The notes under the pieces: generated by a model
The model's database searches: none
The model's input: the letters and a program-made list of their open reading frames with translations, nothing else
Told to the model about the DNA's origin: nothing
Assembly (NCBI GenBank): GCA_016872725.1
Contig: VGZC01000010.1
Coordinates: 54,922-118,921 of the forward strand
Source: Planctomycetota bacterium
GTDB lineage: Bacteria > Planctomycetota > Planctomycetia > Pirellulales > Pirellulaceae
DNA length: 64,000 nucleotides
Reading direction: 5' to 3'
Translations under genes and position numbers: made by a program
Shown: piece after piece, positions 19,496 through 29,059 of the stretch
Layout of the letters: each line of letters starts with the position of its first letter
Numbering within the stretch: position 1 is the first letter of the stretch

Positions 19496-21151
19496 TCACG
19501 AACGGATGAGTATATCGTCGAGCGTAAAGACGGCGAAGTCCGGATTGTCGTCGGTCGAGTTCGGATAGAGTTGGCGGAAGGGTGGTCCGAGCGCGCGGAG
19601 CGCCCGGGGCCGTTCGAGGATCAGATAGGTCGCGCCGTAGAGCCGCATTTTTTCTTGGAGTTCCTCATCGGTCCACGCGGTGACGCCGTCGCGGGACGCG
19701 GGCCATGCGAAAATCTCCTTCCAACGCCGTCGCCATTCGATGACGTGGGGCGCGTCCTGGGGCACGTCCTTCCACGTCACGACCTCGGCGCGTTCCGCGT
19801 ACCATTTGAACGTCTGTTGATCGCGGGGCGTGAGGAAGAGCGCATCGGAGGGCGTGTTTTCTCGGATCCACCGGCATGCGGACCGCCACGCCTCGCCCTT
19901 GCTCCGCGCGCGGTCCGGATCGGCGACCGTTCGATCCCAAAGTCGCTCGGCCTCGGGCCGCCGGTCGCCGTGCCGCGCACGAACCGTATTTCCCAGCACG
20001 ATCGCCGGGACCAGGATCGCGGCGATCAGCCGGGCGTCGGCGCGCGGTCCGGTCGGCGCCCGCGTCCGATCGGGGGAGATCCGGCCGTTCCGCGAGGCCC
20101 AACGCGCGATGAGCAGCGCGAGGCCGATCGGCACGGCGACATCGGCGAGCCGGAACCAATAGAACTTGAGCAGCGCGGCCGCCGTGCCCCAGTGGTTTCG
20201 CAGGCCCTGATCGATGAGAACGCCGCAGAACGCGAACAGGCACGCCCCGCGCGCGAAACCGTCGATCCGGAACCACCGCGCGTCGCTCCGCGCGGCTCGC
20301 GAGCCGAACGCGAGCGCGGCCGCGGCGAGCAGACCGAACCGGAGCATGGCCACGTGTGAAAACTGATGGAAGGCCAGATGATGGCCGAGCCGCCGATAGA
20401 CGAGGATGCGGTCGGCCAAATTCACCGTGGCCGCGTCGGCGGCGCCCTGGAGTCGGATACCGATCCCGAGCGATGGAGCCGCGATCGCAACGCCCAGGAA
20501 CACCCACGGCGCCATCGCGCGGAGCGGCATGCGGTCCGGTCGGCATCGGCACCATGCTACGCCCGCCGCCAACATGCCCCAGGCTCCCACCAGCACGTGA
20601 AAAAGCGTGGCCAGGCCGAACCAAATCCAAACCGACCGCCAACGTCCGGCCGCCAGCGCGGCGAGCCCCAGGAAAACGAACGCGTACGCGGGCACCTTCG
20701 CCTCGATCCCGCCGATCACCCACTCGCCCGACAGATTCCCATGTTCGAGCAGCACGGCGAACCAGGCGCCCGACAGCAGGGAAACAAGCGGTCGATCGAT
20801 CATCGCGCGCGAGAGGGCCCGCCATCCGACGGCGAGCAGGCCCCAGCCGATCCATCGACCGATGATCGCGGCCATGGGGAGTGATCCGATCGTGGTGAGC
20901 GATCCGAACGTCGCGAAGAAAACGGCGTGCGCGTCGGCCGATTGGAGGAACAGATCGCGGGCGCACCAGGACGGGTCCCAGTAATGCCTGGCCTTCGCGA
21001 GGTAATGCGCTTCGTTGATTCCGGGCGGATCGGCGCCGCCCACGACGATCCAAAGCGCGACAAGCAGGAGGGTCTCGCCAACGGCCGCGACGTTCGCCCT
21101 CGGCGCGGAGCGTTCTACCAAGGTCGCGGAGAGCATCGGACGTTCGGGCAT
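19496..21151 (-). CDS. Polytopic membrane protein of unknown function
   Basis: The 551-residue protein ([15 protein letters not shown] at the N-terminus) contains many hydrophobic segments, for example [30 protein letters not shown] and [17 protein letters not shown] large C-terminal soluble part follows ([27 protein letters not shown], ending [14 protein letters not shown]). The [15 protein letters not shown] segment recalls membrane proteins with a C-terminal domain seen in glycosyltransferase-C-like proteins and planctomycete DUF6798 proteins, but the assignment is tentative. The gene begins 22 bp after the xylulokinase stop and ends 35 bp before argC. The longer ORF upstream is antisense-type overlap into the kinase and is rejected. 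Confidence 0.72.
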   Translation of the reverse strand: MPERPMLSATLVERSAPRANVAAVGETLLLVALWIVVGGADPPGINEAHYLAKARHYWDPSWCARDLFLQSADAHAVFFATFGSLTTIGSLPMAAIIGRWIGWGLLAVGWRALSRAMIDRPLVSLLSGAWFAVLLEHGNLSGEWVIGGIEAKVPAYAFVFLGLAALAAGRWRSVWIWFGLATLFHVLVGAWGMLAAGVAWCRCRPDRMPLRAMAPWVFLGVAIAAPSLGIGIRLQGAADAATVNLADRILVYRRLGHHLAFHQFSHVAMLRFGLLAAAALAFGSRAARSDARWFRIDGFARGACLFAFCGVLIDQGLRNHWGTAAALLKFYWFRLADVAVPIGLALLIARWASRNGRISPDRTRAPTGPRADARLIAAILVPAIVLGNTVRARHGDRRPEAERLWDRTVADPDRARSKGEAWRSACRWIRENTPSDALFLTPRDQQTFKWYAERAEVVTWKDVPQDAPHVIEWRRRWKEIFAWPASRDGVTAWTDEELQEKMRLYGATYLILERPRALRALGPPFRQLYPNSTDDNPDFAVFTLDDILIRS

Positions 21152-21173
21152 ACCGTCCCCGGTGGTTCTCGGC

Positions 21174-22703
21174 CTAACGGCGGGGCGGAGCGGCGAGCGC
21201 CGAGATTTTCTTGAAGTCGCCGCGAAGGGATCCGTACAGATCGCGATACACGGGGAACGCGCGGTCGTAGGCGCGCATGGCCAGAGCGATCGCCGGAGTG
21301 CGCGACGCGATCTGGATCGTCGCCGCGCACGCCTCTTCGATTCGACCATACGCGCCCGCGCCGACCGACGCGAGCAGGGCGACTCCGTACGCGGGCCCCT
21401 GTTCCGCGTTGATCGTGACGACGCCTTGCCCGAAAACGTCCGCTTGGATCCGGCGCCAGAGCGCGCTCTTCGCGCCGCCACCCGAAACGCGGATCTGGTG
21501 AACGGGCACTCCCATTTCCCGGATGATCTCGAGGCTGTCCCGCATCGCGAACGCGACGCCCTCCATGATCGCGCGCGCCAGATGGCCTCGGCCGTGCGCG
21601 AGCGTCAGGCCGACAAAACAGCCCCGCGCGTCGGGATCGGCGTGCGGCGTCCGCTCACCCGCGAGGTACGGCAGGAAGAAAAGACCTTCGCTGCCGGCGG
21701 GAATCGGCGTCGCCTCCTCGTTCAATACGGCGTACGCGTCGCGCTGCCCGGAAACCTCGCCGCACAGACGGTCCACAAACCATTGCAACGATCCGCCCGC
21801 CGTCAGGCTAACGCCCATCATGTGCCACTTGTCCCGAACGGCGTGGCAAAACGTGTGGAGCCGGCCGAGCGGATCGACTTGGACCTCGTCGCTGTGCACG
21901 AACATAATGCCCGACGTCCCGATTGACGCCGACAAGACACCCGACTTCACGACTCCCGTTCCGACCGCGTTCGCCGCGCAGTCGCCCGCGCCGCCGACCA
22001 CGAGGCAATCGGTGGTTAGCCCCAATTGCCTGGCCGATGCGCGCGTGAGCTTGCCGGTCACCTCTTCCGATTCATGACACGGCGGCAAGAGCCCGGGATC
22101 GAGATCGAGCCGTTCGAGGAGTTTTTGCGACCAGCATCGGCGGCGGACGTCGAGCAACAACGTTCCGCTCGCGTCGCTCACGTCGGTCGCGAACTCTCCA
22201 GTCAGCCGCCTCCGGATTTCGTCTTTCGGAAGCAGGACCTTCGCGCATTTTTCGAAGTTCCTGGGTTCGTGCTTCCTCAGCCATAGGATCTTGGGGGCGG
22301 TGAACCCGGTCAACGCGGGATTCGCGACGAACTGGATGAGCCGTTTGCGGCCGCCGGCCCGCTGTTCGATCTCCGCGCACTCGTCGGCCGTCCGTTGATC
22401 GTTCCACAGGATGGCGCGGCGGATCACGCGGTGGTTCTTATCGAGGAACACGGAGCCGTGCATCTGGCCGGAAAGGCCGATCGCGCGGACGTCCGACGGA
22501 GCGACGCGCGATTCGCCGACGGCCGCTCGCACCGTTCGCACGACCGCGCGCCACCAATCCTCGGGGTCCTGCTCGCTCCAGAGCGGCTTGGGATGATGGA
22601 GCGGATACGACGCGCCGGCTTCCGCGAGGATGCGGCCCGCATCGTCGATGACAAGCGTCTTCGTGCCGGACGTTCCGATGTCAATGCCGATGTACGCGCC
22701 CAT
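21174..22703 (-). CDS. xylB: Xylulokinase (FGGY-family carbohydrate kinase)
   Basis: The 509-residue protein has the FGGY kinase phosphate-binding motif at its N-terminus (YIGIDIGTSGTKTLVIDD), then GLSGQMHGSVFLDK, ILWNDQRTADEC, the interdomain GAGDCAANAVGTG and the C-terminal VSGGGAKSALWRRIQADVFG signature. GLSGQMHG and WNDQRT are typical of xylulokinases. It phosphorylates D-xylulose for the pentose phosphate pathway. The start at 22703 has GGAGC just upstream; a 853-codon reading frame that continues upstream is spurious. A divergent sugar-binding lipoprotein gene (23032) suggests shared sugar-uptake regulation. Confidence 0.92.
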   Translation of the reverse strand: MGAYIGIDIGTSGTKTLVIDDAGRILAEAGASYPLHHPKPLWSEQDPEDWWRAVVRTVRAAVGESRVAPSDVRAIGLSGQMHGSVFLDKNHRVIRRAILWNDQRTADECAEIEQRAGGRKRLIQFVANPALTGFTAPKILWLRKHEPRNFEKCAKVLLPKDEIRRRLTGEFATDVSDASGTLLLDVRRRCWSQKLLERLDLDPGLLPPCHESEEVTGKLTRASARQLGLTTDCLVVGGAGDCAANAVGTGVVKSGVLSASIGTSGIMFVHSDEVQVDPLGRLHTFCHAVRDKWHMMGVSLTAGGSLQWFVDRLCGEVSGQRDAYAVLNEEATPIPAGSEGLFFLPYLAGERTPHADPDARGCFVGLTLAHGRGHLARAIMEGVAFAMRDSLEIIREMGVPVHQIRVSGGGAKSALWRRIQADVFGQGVVTINAEQGPAYGVALLASVGAGAYGRIEEACAATIQIASRTPAIALAMRAYDRAFPVYRDLYGSLRGDFKKISALAAPPRR

Positions 22704-23031
22704 GCGTGCTCCAGGAATGACGGACGAGTCGATTGGACGGGCAAGGAAAAACGGCTCGCGCCTCGGGACGCGGCGAACGTCGAGTGTAGGATCGGTGCCC
22801 GGCCGTTTCAACGGCCCGACCCAAGCGCGAATCGCGCGGGATCGCGCGTGCAGCGACCTTCCCGCCCTGGCGTGCAGCGACCTTCCCGCCATGGCGCGGG
22901 CCCTTGCTTTCCTCGACCGCGCCACCACAATGCGTTCGGTTCGGCCGCTCCCCGCGATCCCGGTCCTTCCCGCGACGGTCGGCCCCGCAATGGACGGCTC
23001 ATCCCGATCGAAAAAAAAGAAGTTCCCCGTC
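22704..23031. other. Divergent spacer between xylB and lipoprotein gene
   Basis: The 328-bp spacer separates two divergent sugar-related genes and should hold both promoters. The only structure seen is two copies of a 24-bp unit starting CGTGCAGCGACCTTCCCGCC (22847-22870 and 22871-22894), which differ at one base near the end. No clear operator or terminator was recognised. Confidence 0.5.
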
Positions 23032-24537
23032 ATGCGCACTCGTGTTTCCGGCCGCCGAAACCCTTGGGCCAAGGTCGTTCCCCGACCGCCGGAATGGACC
23101 GCCGAACAACGAAGCCGCCGACGCGCCGCGAGGCCGTGGATCGTCGTTGCCCGATGGCTCTGCGTGGTCGGGACGGCGGCGGCCGTTGCCGGATGCCGCA
23201 AGGATGCCGAGCCGCGAACCGTGGAACCCGGCTCGGGTGCGGCCCCGTCGTGGCGCGTGCTGGTCATCGATGACGAACGGCTCGCCGACCGGATTCGCGA
23301 ACAATGGTCGACGCGCGGCGACGGAACGCTCGACGTCGTCAAGGCGTCTCGAGAGGAAATGCGGGAACGCGGCCGTTCGCTGTCGAGCGCCGATGTGATT
23401 GTCTTTCCGAGTCTGGCGATCGGCGACATGGTCCGCTCCGAGTTCATCGTTCCGTTTCCCGACAAGACGATCCGCGACGAGAATCTCGGTTGGACCGATC
23501 TGTTCGACACGTTGCGGCACGGTGAAGCCGAGTGGGACCGGCGCGTCCTGGCGATCCCATTCGGGTCCGCGACCCCGTTGCTCTGGTATCGCCGCGATCT
23601 TTGGAAGGAGGAGGGAACGGCGGCGTTCGAGACGTGGGACGCGTTCGGTGCGGCGATGGCTCGATGGAAGGAACGGGAACGCGCGTTTCCGATCGCGTGC
23701 GCCGAACCGCTGGGCCGAGGTTGGGGAGGCCTCATGTTGCTGGCGCGCGCCGCGGCCTATGCCCATCACCGCAGTTACCTTTCGGCCCTCTTCCATCCGG
23801 ACGACATGCGTCCGTTGATCGACGGTCCCCCGTTCGTCCGCGCGCTCGACGAACTCGCGGCAATGCCCGGCGCGGCCGCCTCGCTCGAATGCGATCCGCG
23901 CACCGCGCTCGACGCGCTCGCCTCCAACAGGTCGCTCGCCGCGATCGGTTGGTGGGATGCGCGCTCCGAACGGCCCTCCCTGCCCGCGACGGCCGACATC
24001 GCCGTCGTTCGCCTTCCCGGAGCGCGTCTCTCGTTTGATCGTCAACGCCAGGCTTGGGATGAACGGCCCGACGGCGCGGAGCGGGTGAGCCTGATCGGTT
24101 TCTCGGGACGGCTTGGCGCGATCGGGAGGAAGGCGCGGAGCGAACGGGCGTCCGCCAATCTGCTCGTCTGGCTCGCGGGCGTCGAATGGAGCCATGAAAT
24201 CGTGTCGGCCAGCGCGGCGACCATGCCCGCGCGCGGAGCGCCGACCGCATCCGTCGCGCGATGGCTTCCGCCATGGGCCGCCGAACAGGCCTGGGTACCC
24301 GACTTCACCGCGGCACTCGCCGAAACGATGCGCAATCCGGCGTTTCTCGCCGCGCCGCGCGTCGCCGGAGCCGACGCCTATCTGGCGGCCCTCGATGAGG
24401 CCGTCGCACGCGTCGTGCGCCATGAGATGGCCTCCGCCGAATCGCTCGGCGAAGCCGCCCGGCAATGGCAGGCGATCACCGATCGGCTCGGCCGCGAGCC
24501 CCAACGCGCCGCGTATCGCGCCGGCCTCGGACTCTGA
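23032..24537 (+). CDS. Extracellular solute-binding lipoprotein (sugar ABC type)
   Basis: The 501-residue protein has a long basic N-region, a hydrophobic stretch and a lipobox ending AVAGC (Cys55), so it should be lipid-anchored. The mature part resembles family-1 solute-binding proteins: VIVFPSLAIGDMV, then FDTLRHGEAEWDRRVLAIPFGSATPLLWYRRDLWKEEG, where the LLWYRxDLW pattern is typical, and TWDAFGAAMARWKE. It would capture a sugar for an ABC importer, but no permease genes are next to it in the window. The start is uncertain: an in-frame ATG at 22990 would add a KKKK-containing segment, and neither has a strong SD. Confidence 0.78.
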   Translation: MRTRVSGRRNPWAKVVPRPPEWTAEQRSRRRAARPWIVVARWLCVVGTAAAVAGCRKDAEPRTVEPGSGAAPSWRVLVIDDERLADRIREQWSTRGDGTLDVVKASREEMRERGRSLSSADVIVFPSLAIGDMVRSEFIVPFPDKTIRDENLGWTDLFDTLRHGEAEWDRRVLAIPFGSATPLLWYRRDLWKEEGTAAFETWDAFGAAMARWKERERAFPIACAEPLGRGWGGLMLLARAAAYAHHRSYLSALFHPDDMRPLIDGPPFVRALDELAAMPGAAASLECDPRTALDALASNRSLAAIGWWDARSERPSLPATADIAVVRLPGARLSFDRQRQAWDERPDGAERVSLIGFSGRLGAIGRKARSERASANLLVWLAGVEWSHEIVSASAATMPARGAPTASVARWLPPWAAEQAWVPDFTAALAETMRNPAFLAAPRVAGADAYLAALDEAVARVVRHEMASAESLGEAARQWQAITDRLGREPQRAAYRAGLGL

Positions 24538-24720
24538 CGCCATGCAGCGGTCTGGACATGCAACAAGACGACCACTAGAATCCGGAGCCTGGATCGAGCC
24601 ACCGAGGTTGATAGGCGTTGGAGTCGCGGGATCGACTCGGCGCGGTGACGCGCGTCGAACGGCTTCTCCAAGCCCGGTGGTGGATCGGGAGTCCATTCCG
24701 AGCCCCGGACTCAACCGAGG

Positions 24721-24841
24721 CACGTAAGGGACACGTAAGGGACACGTAAGGGACACGTAAGGGACACGTAAGGGACACGTAAGGGACACGTAAGGGACAC
24801 GTAAGGGACACGTAAGGGACACGTAAGGGACACGTAAGGGA
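24721..24841. repeat. Eleven exact copies of an 11-bp tandem repeat
   Basis: The unit CACGTAAGGGA is repeated eleven times without a mismatch, ending two bases before the tRNA-Ala gene. Any reading frame through it gives an artificial repeat (VSLTCPLRVPY on the minus strand), so it is not coding. The 11-bp period is close to one helical turn. Confidence 0.97.
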
Positions 24842-24843
24842 AT

Positions 24844-24916
24844 GGGGCGGTAGCTCAATTGGGAGAGCGCTGCGTTCGCAATGCAGAGGTCGAGGGTTCG
24901 ACTCCCTTCCGCTCCA
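24844..24916 (+). tRNA. tRNA-Ala (anticodon CGC)
   Basis: The 73-nt cloverleaf has acceptor arms GGGGCGG and CCGCTCC (one G-U pair), a D-arm GCTCAATTGGGAGAGC, an anticodon stem CTGCG/TGCAG with loop TTCGCAA (anticodon CGC, reading GCG codons), a T-arm GAGGGTTCGACTCCCTT and discriminator A. CCA is not encoded. A run of seven T follows directly (24918-24924) and may end the transcript. Confidence 0.96.
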
Positions 24917-24989
24917 CTTTTTTTGTTTCCGTGGTCCCATGCATGGCCGACGCGCGCCGATAAGCCCTTCTTCAGGGATCGATCGACTG

Positions 24990-25396
<407 letters not shown>

Positions 25397-25597
25397 CGAG
25401 CCACGCCCCGGCTCATGGCGACGCACCTCCCCCGGGCCACACACGCGCCCTCTCGTTTTCTCCCCACCCCAAACGAAACATGCCCTCTGGCGAGCTGGAC
25501 ACCTGGTCGCGCGCGAAAGCCCAGGGGTGCCCAAAAACCGCGCAGCAGCGGCCTGCTTAAAAGCCGAGCGGGTCAGCGCGATGAGCGGGCACGTGAG

Positions 25598-25624
25598 TGA
25601 TAGCATTCTAAGTGCTAGCTATCA
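25598..25624. promoter_or_regulatory. Inverted repeat, possible operator
   Basis: TGATAGC (25598-25604) is the exact reverse complement of GCTATCA (25618-25624), with a 13-bp AT-rich spacer, in an otherwise GC-rich region. It lies about 190 bp before the ribbon-helix-helix gene and 200 bp after rnpB. It has no T-run, so it is more like a protein-binding site than a terminator. Confidence 0.4.
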
Positions 25625-25770
25625 AAGGAGATGAAACAAGGCCTTGACCGGCGGAAACAATGCGGCGGTTGCGTGGCGGGTGGCGCGATTCGGGAGGAGA
25701 CCGGAGAGCGCGGTGCGTGGAGCCCGATCGGTTCGGGTGGACCCGGTTCGCGACGTGGAGTTTCGGATTA

Positions 25771-25800
25771 TTCGAATTGGTTCGAATTGGTTCGAATTGG
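25771..25800. repeat. Three exact 10-bp direct repeats upstream of the RHH gene
   Basis: TTCGAATTGG occurs three times in perfect tandem; each unit carries the palindrome TTCGAA. The array ends 15 bp before the start codon at 25816, overlapping the region where a repressor would block transcription or translation initiation. Confidence 0.95.
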
Positions 25801-25815
25801 GATGGGAGACATCCA

Positions 25816-26304
25816 ATGCCGCGCGGATCGAACGGATGCAAGACATCGAACGATGCGTCCCGGGAACGGGTTCATGACGGCCGGACGGCCCAGCGGTCGG
25901 TTCGCGAACGGGGAGCCGGCGCGCTCAAGATCGCCGAACAACTGCACGCCGTCTCACCCGATTGGCTCACGTTCTTCCGCGAGATCCTTGGCGTCGACGG
26001 CGTCGTCCGGCGTCTCTTTCCGACCGCCGACGCATTGAGGCGTTTCGAGCAAACCGCGCACTATGCGCGCATCGTCGAGCTGCTCGTGCATCTGCAGTCC
26101 CAAGCCCGCATCGCGCCGGAGGCTCGCGAACCCGAACGCATGATCACCGTCCGCCTTCCGGCGAGCATCCACCAGTACCTGATCAGTGAAGCGGCCGACC
26201 GGGGCATCAGCATGAACCGGCTTTGCATCGCCAAGCTGATGCAGGCGATCGACCAGATCGGGTATCCGGCGAAGGCCCCTCGCCCCGAACCGTCGGCCGA
26301 GTAA
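25816..26304 (+). CDS. Ribbon-helix-helix (HicB/Arc-like) DNA-binding protein
   Basis: The 162-residue protein ends with a ribbon-helix-helix pattern: MITVRLPASIHQYLISEAADRG, then ISMNRLCIAKLMQAID, where the beta strand MITVRLP would contact DNA and the two helices dimerise. The N-terminal half (IAEQLHAVSPDWLTFFREILGV, then RRLFPTADALRRFEQT) is helical and not recognised. The start at 25816 has GGGAGA upstream. No toxin gene adjoins it. The 10-bp direct repeats just upstream could be its own operator, since proteins of this fold often bind such arrays. Confidence 0.7.
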   Translation: MPRGSNGCKTSNDASRERVHDGRTAQRSVRERGAGALKIAEQLHAVSPDWLTFFREILGVDGVVRRLFPTADALRRFEQTAHYARIVELLVHLQSQARIAPEAREPERMITVRLPASIHQYLISEAADRGISMNRLCIAKLMQAIDQIGYPAKAPRPEPSAE

Positions 26305-26373
26305 TCCACCGTCCCCCATGCGTTGTCTTGCGATCTTCACCGACGGCGGCTTGGTCCTTCCGACGTCAGCCAG

Positions 26374-27009
26374 ATGAAGATCCACACCAAGATCGTGCCC
26401 ATGGCGGACGGCCGGTTGTATTTCGCGTCGGTGGACGAGGCCGGCGAGGATGCGGCGACGATGCGGCTGCCGATGTTCGGATCCCATCTTTGGCGCATCG
26501 ACCCGGAGACGCGCGAGTGGGAGCATTTGCTTTCGGTTCCCGAAGGACTTATCGCGCTCAACGGCGCCGGGCACAGCGTCTTCGCGCTCGGCCTATTCCG
26601 GCACGTGCTCTATCGATTCGACATTGCCGACGGGACCGTCGCTCGCCTCGAAGTCGGCGCAGACGGAGGACACATTTCGAGGAATTTCGTGGTCGACCCG
26701 AGGGGCCACGCATTCGTACCTCGAGTGGTCCGTTCGGAGGCGGACGGCCCCCCGCGCGTCACGCTCGTCGAATTGGATCCGCAACTGGCCGAGCTGGGTG
26801 AAACCGAATCGACCGATTATCACACAACCGACATGTTCTCCGAACACGGAATCACGTCGTACGCCTTGACGCGCTCCGGAACGCTCTATTTCAATACGTC
26901 GCTCGGCGCGCTCTACGAAATCGCGGCCACGGAAAGCGGGCCGTCGCGCGTCACGCGCGTCGGCTGGTTCCATCCGCTCGGGACGTGCTACGCGCCGTCG
27001 CTTTTCCCG
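26374..27009 (+). pseudogene. Truncated beta-propeller-like protein gene
   Basis: In frame from about 26374 the translation looks like real protein (MKIHTKIVPMADGRLYFASV, then SHLWRIDPETREWEHLLSV, DVLYRFDIADGTV-like and YALTRSGTLYFNTSLGALYE repeats), resembling a beta-propeller. There is no credible start or SD before it, and after WFHPLGTCYAPSLF (about 27009) the frame continues only into the complement of the next gene. I read this as an internal fragment that has lost both ends. The join with the downstream glycosyltransferase end suggests a deletion when the polysaccharide locus was inserted or rearranged. Confidence 0.6.
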
Positions 27010-27071
27010 ATCGCCTTACTTTCAAGCGCGCCGATCCCTGAAATCGAATCCCGTGGCAACGCGCCGTTTCG

Positions 27072-28055
27072 TCACGCGGCGCGACCGAGCCACCGGGACC
27101 GCAGCGAACCGAGCGTCCTTCGCACGGCGCGGCGCACCGTGCGCTCCCACCGCTTGGGCCACGCCTCGTGCCAAGTCATCCGGAGGCGACGCCGCATGGC
27201 GGAATCCGCGACCGACGTATCGAGGAACCACCGCGCCGCGAGCCGATATCCTCCAGCGACCCGGTCGCCTTGTGTCACGGTGATGCTGGTCGGCGACCGA
27301 TCGAAGTGATTCAGGAATTTTGGAAGATGGACGATGCCGCCGGATGCCGCGACCGCGTCCCAAATGAAGAGCATGTCCGATCCGGCGCCCGTCGACAGGG
27401 CGATTTCCCGAAGCACGTGTCCGTCGCGCGTGGCCGCCAGGCCTGCCCGCGAGGCGACAAGGCTCCGCGCCATGCCCGCAAGGGACGACGGGCTCCTCGG
27501 AAAATCAACTCGAAATCGTGCCAAGTTCCTTTGGACGAGTGTGCAGCCGGGCGAAACGGGCATCGACCCGTCTTGAATCGAGGCCGCGAAATACGCCTCG
27601 GCCGTAATCCATCGGCGGTTGGGGAAATGGTAGAAGGGCACCGGTGTTTGGCCGTCGTGAATGAACGTCGATGTGAAGACGATGCCCGCGCCCGGATGCT
27701 CGGCAAGCGCGACGAGCGACTCGGCGACGCACGTCGGCGACATCCAATCGTCCGACCAGAGGATCTTGACGTAGTCGCCTCGACACTGTTCCAGTCCTCG
27801 GATCCAGCTTCGAACCGGCCCGAGATTCGTATCGTTGCGAAAGCACCGCACGCGGCCGTCACGCTCGGCCAACGCGTTGACGACCTCCCACGTCGCGTCG
27901 GTGCTCGCGTTGTCGATGACGATGATTTCGAGATTGCCGTGCGTCTGGGCCAGCGCGCTGTCGACCGCGCGGCGGACGAGCACGGGCCGCTGATACACGG
28001 GGATGAGGACGCTGACCGGGCGGTCCGTCACTGGGGCTGCATTTCCCGCGACCAT
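27072..28055 (-). CDS. Family 2 glycosyltransferase
   Basis: The 327-residue protein has the GT-A nucleotide-sugar fold of family 2: [37 protein letters not shown] and the metal-binding [10 protein letters not shown]. It would transfer a sugar, possibly the CDP-linked deoxyhexose made by the genes just upstream, to a lipid-linked glycan at the inner face of the membrane. It is the last gene of a minus-strand run. Its start (28055, with AAGGA upstream) overlaps the end of the epimerase gene by 28 bp, so translation is likely coupled. Confidence 0.9.
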   Translation of the reverse strand: MVAGNAAPVTDRPVSVLIPVYQRPVLVRRAVDSALAQTHGNLEIIVIDNASTDATWEVVNALAERDGRVRCFRNDTNLGPVRSWIRGLEQCRGDYVKILWSDDWMSPTCVAESLVALAEHPGAGIVFTSTFIHDGQTPVPFYHFPNRRWITAEAYFAASIQDGSMPVSPGCTLVQRNLARFRVDFPRSPSSLAGMARSLVASRAGLAATRDGHVLREIALSTGAGSDMLFIWDAVAASGGIVHLPKFLNHFDRSPTSITVTQGDRVAGGYRLAARWFLDTSVADSAMRRRLRMTWHEAWPKRWERTVRRAVRRTLGSLRSRWLGRAA

Positions 28056-29059
28056 TCGAGCATCCTTTCGAGTCCCGTGGAGGCGTCGACCAGGGGGCGC
28101 CAGCCGAAATCCGCGAGGGCTCGGCCGCCGTCCGCGACAAACGCCTTTTGATCGGCCGCGCGCCACGGCCCGCACCGATATCGCAGCGTCCTTCCGACGC
28201 GCCGTTCGAGCCGATCGAACAGCTCGATCAGCGACAAGCTGTTCGCCATGCCGCCTCCGATGTTGTAGATCTTTCCCGCGGTCGTCGCGATCCGATCGGA
28301 GGCCATCCGGTAGACTCGAACGAGGTCGTCGGCATGAAGGACATCGCGAACCTGTTTTCCGTTTCCCGAAATCGAGAACGCATCCTCCGCGCCGCGTTCG
28401 GCTTCGACCGCCTTACCGCAGAACCAACCGATCCAACCTTGGTCGAAGGTCGCGAACTGCCGCCCGCCGTACATCGAGGAGTGCCGGAATACGACCGTTC
28501 TCACGCCAAACGCGCGCGAGAAATCGCGGCAGTATTGTTCGGCGCACAACTTCGAGCATCCGTACGGCGAGCTTCCGTCGAGCGGCAGCGTCTCGTCGAA
28601 ACCGTCCGGGTAGTCGGCGGCCTCATACCGAGTCGGCTTTTCGTGGTAGCGGAGGTTTTCGAGCGAGCCGTAGACCTTGTTGGTCGACGAATAGAGCACG
28701 ATCGAATCGGGCGAATGGATTCGGACGGCGTCGAGCAGTTGGAACGTGCCGAGCGCGTTGACTTCGAAATCGAGCCGCGGGTTCGCGAGGCTCGTCGTCA
28801 TGGCGACCTGGCCCGCGAGGTGCGCGACGACGGCGGGACGGATGTCCCGCACGCACCTCGACACCTCCTTGTCGTCCCGGATGTCGATCGGCTCGAACCG
28901 CCAGTCATGGCCGTGCCGCGATTGCAGCCAGAAGAGATTGTCGCGGGATCCCGCGCGGCTGAGATTGTCGAGGATGACGACATCCTCGCCGGCGGCGAGC
29001 ATCGCGTCGGCGAGATTCGCGCCCACGAATCCGCAACCACCCGTGATCATCCACGTCAT
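28028..29059 (-). CDS. CDP-paratose 2-epimerase-like SDR enzyme
   Basis: The 343-residue short-chain dehydrogenase has [19 protein letters not shown] (NAD-binding GxxGxxG), [17 protein letters not shown], and the catalytic [15 protein letters not shown] (YxxxK). STNKVYG and the [13 protein letters not shown] segment are typical of CDP-paratose/tyvelose 2-epimerases (RfbE type). It would interconvert CDP-3,6-dideoxyhexoses after the upstream enzymes. Its start at 29059 overlaps the stop of the fusion gene by 4 bp (ATGA), a sign of translational coupling. Substrate is inferred from neighbours. Confidence 0.85.
   Translation of the reverse strand: MTWMITGGCGFVGANLADAMLAAGEDVVILDNLSRAGSRDNLFWLQSRHGHDWRFEPIDIRDDKEVSRCVRDIRPAVVAHLAGQVAMTTSLANPRLDFEVNALGTFQLLDAVRIHSPDSIVLYSSTNKVYGSLENLRYHEKPTRYEAADYPDGFDETLPLDGSSPYGCSKLCAEQYCRDFSRAFGVRTVVFRHSSMYGGRQFATFDQGWIGWFCGKAVEAERGAEDAFSISGNGKQVRDVLHADDLVRVYRMASDRIATTAGKIYNIGGGMANSLSLIELFDRLERRVGRTLRYRCGPWRAADQKAFVADGGRALADFGWRPLVDASTGLERMLEWSREMQPQ

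Larger units (their letters stand above)
25397..25815. other. Intergenic region with operator-like repeats before the RHH gene
   Basis: No protein gene is convincing here. It contains an inverted repeat (25598-25624) and three exact 10-bp direct repeats (25771-25800), both listed separately, and probably the promoter of the ribbon-helix-helix gene. An SD-like AAAGGAG at 25624-25630 is not followed by a plausible long reading frame. Confidence 0.5.

Noticed and set aside
22704..23735. Long N-terminal extension of the xylulokinase reading frame
   Set aside because: The FGGY kinase motif begins exactly at 22703 with a good SD, and the extension is Arg/Ser-rich and runs through the divergent lipoprotein gene.
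24721..24841. Possible CRISPR array
   Set aside because: The 11-bp units are contiguous with no spacers, and no cas genes are present.
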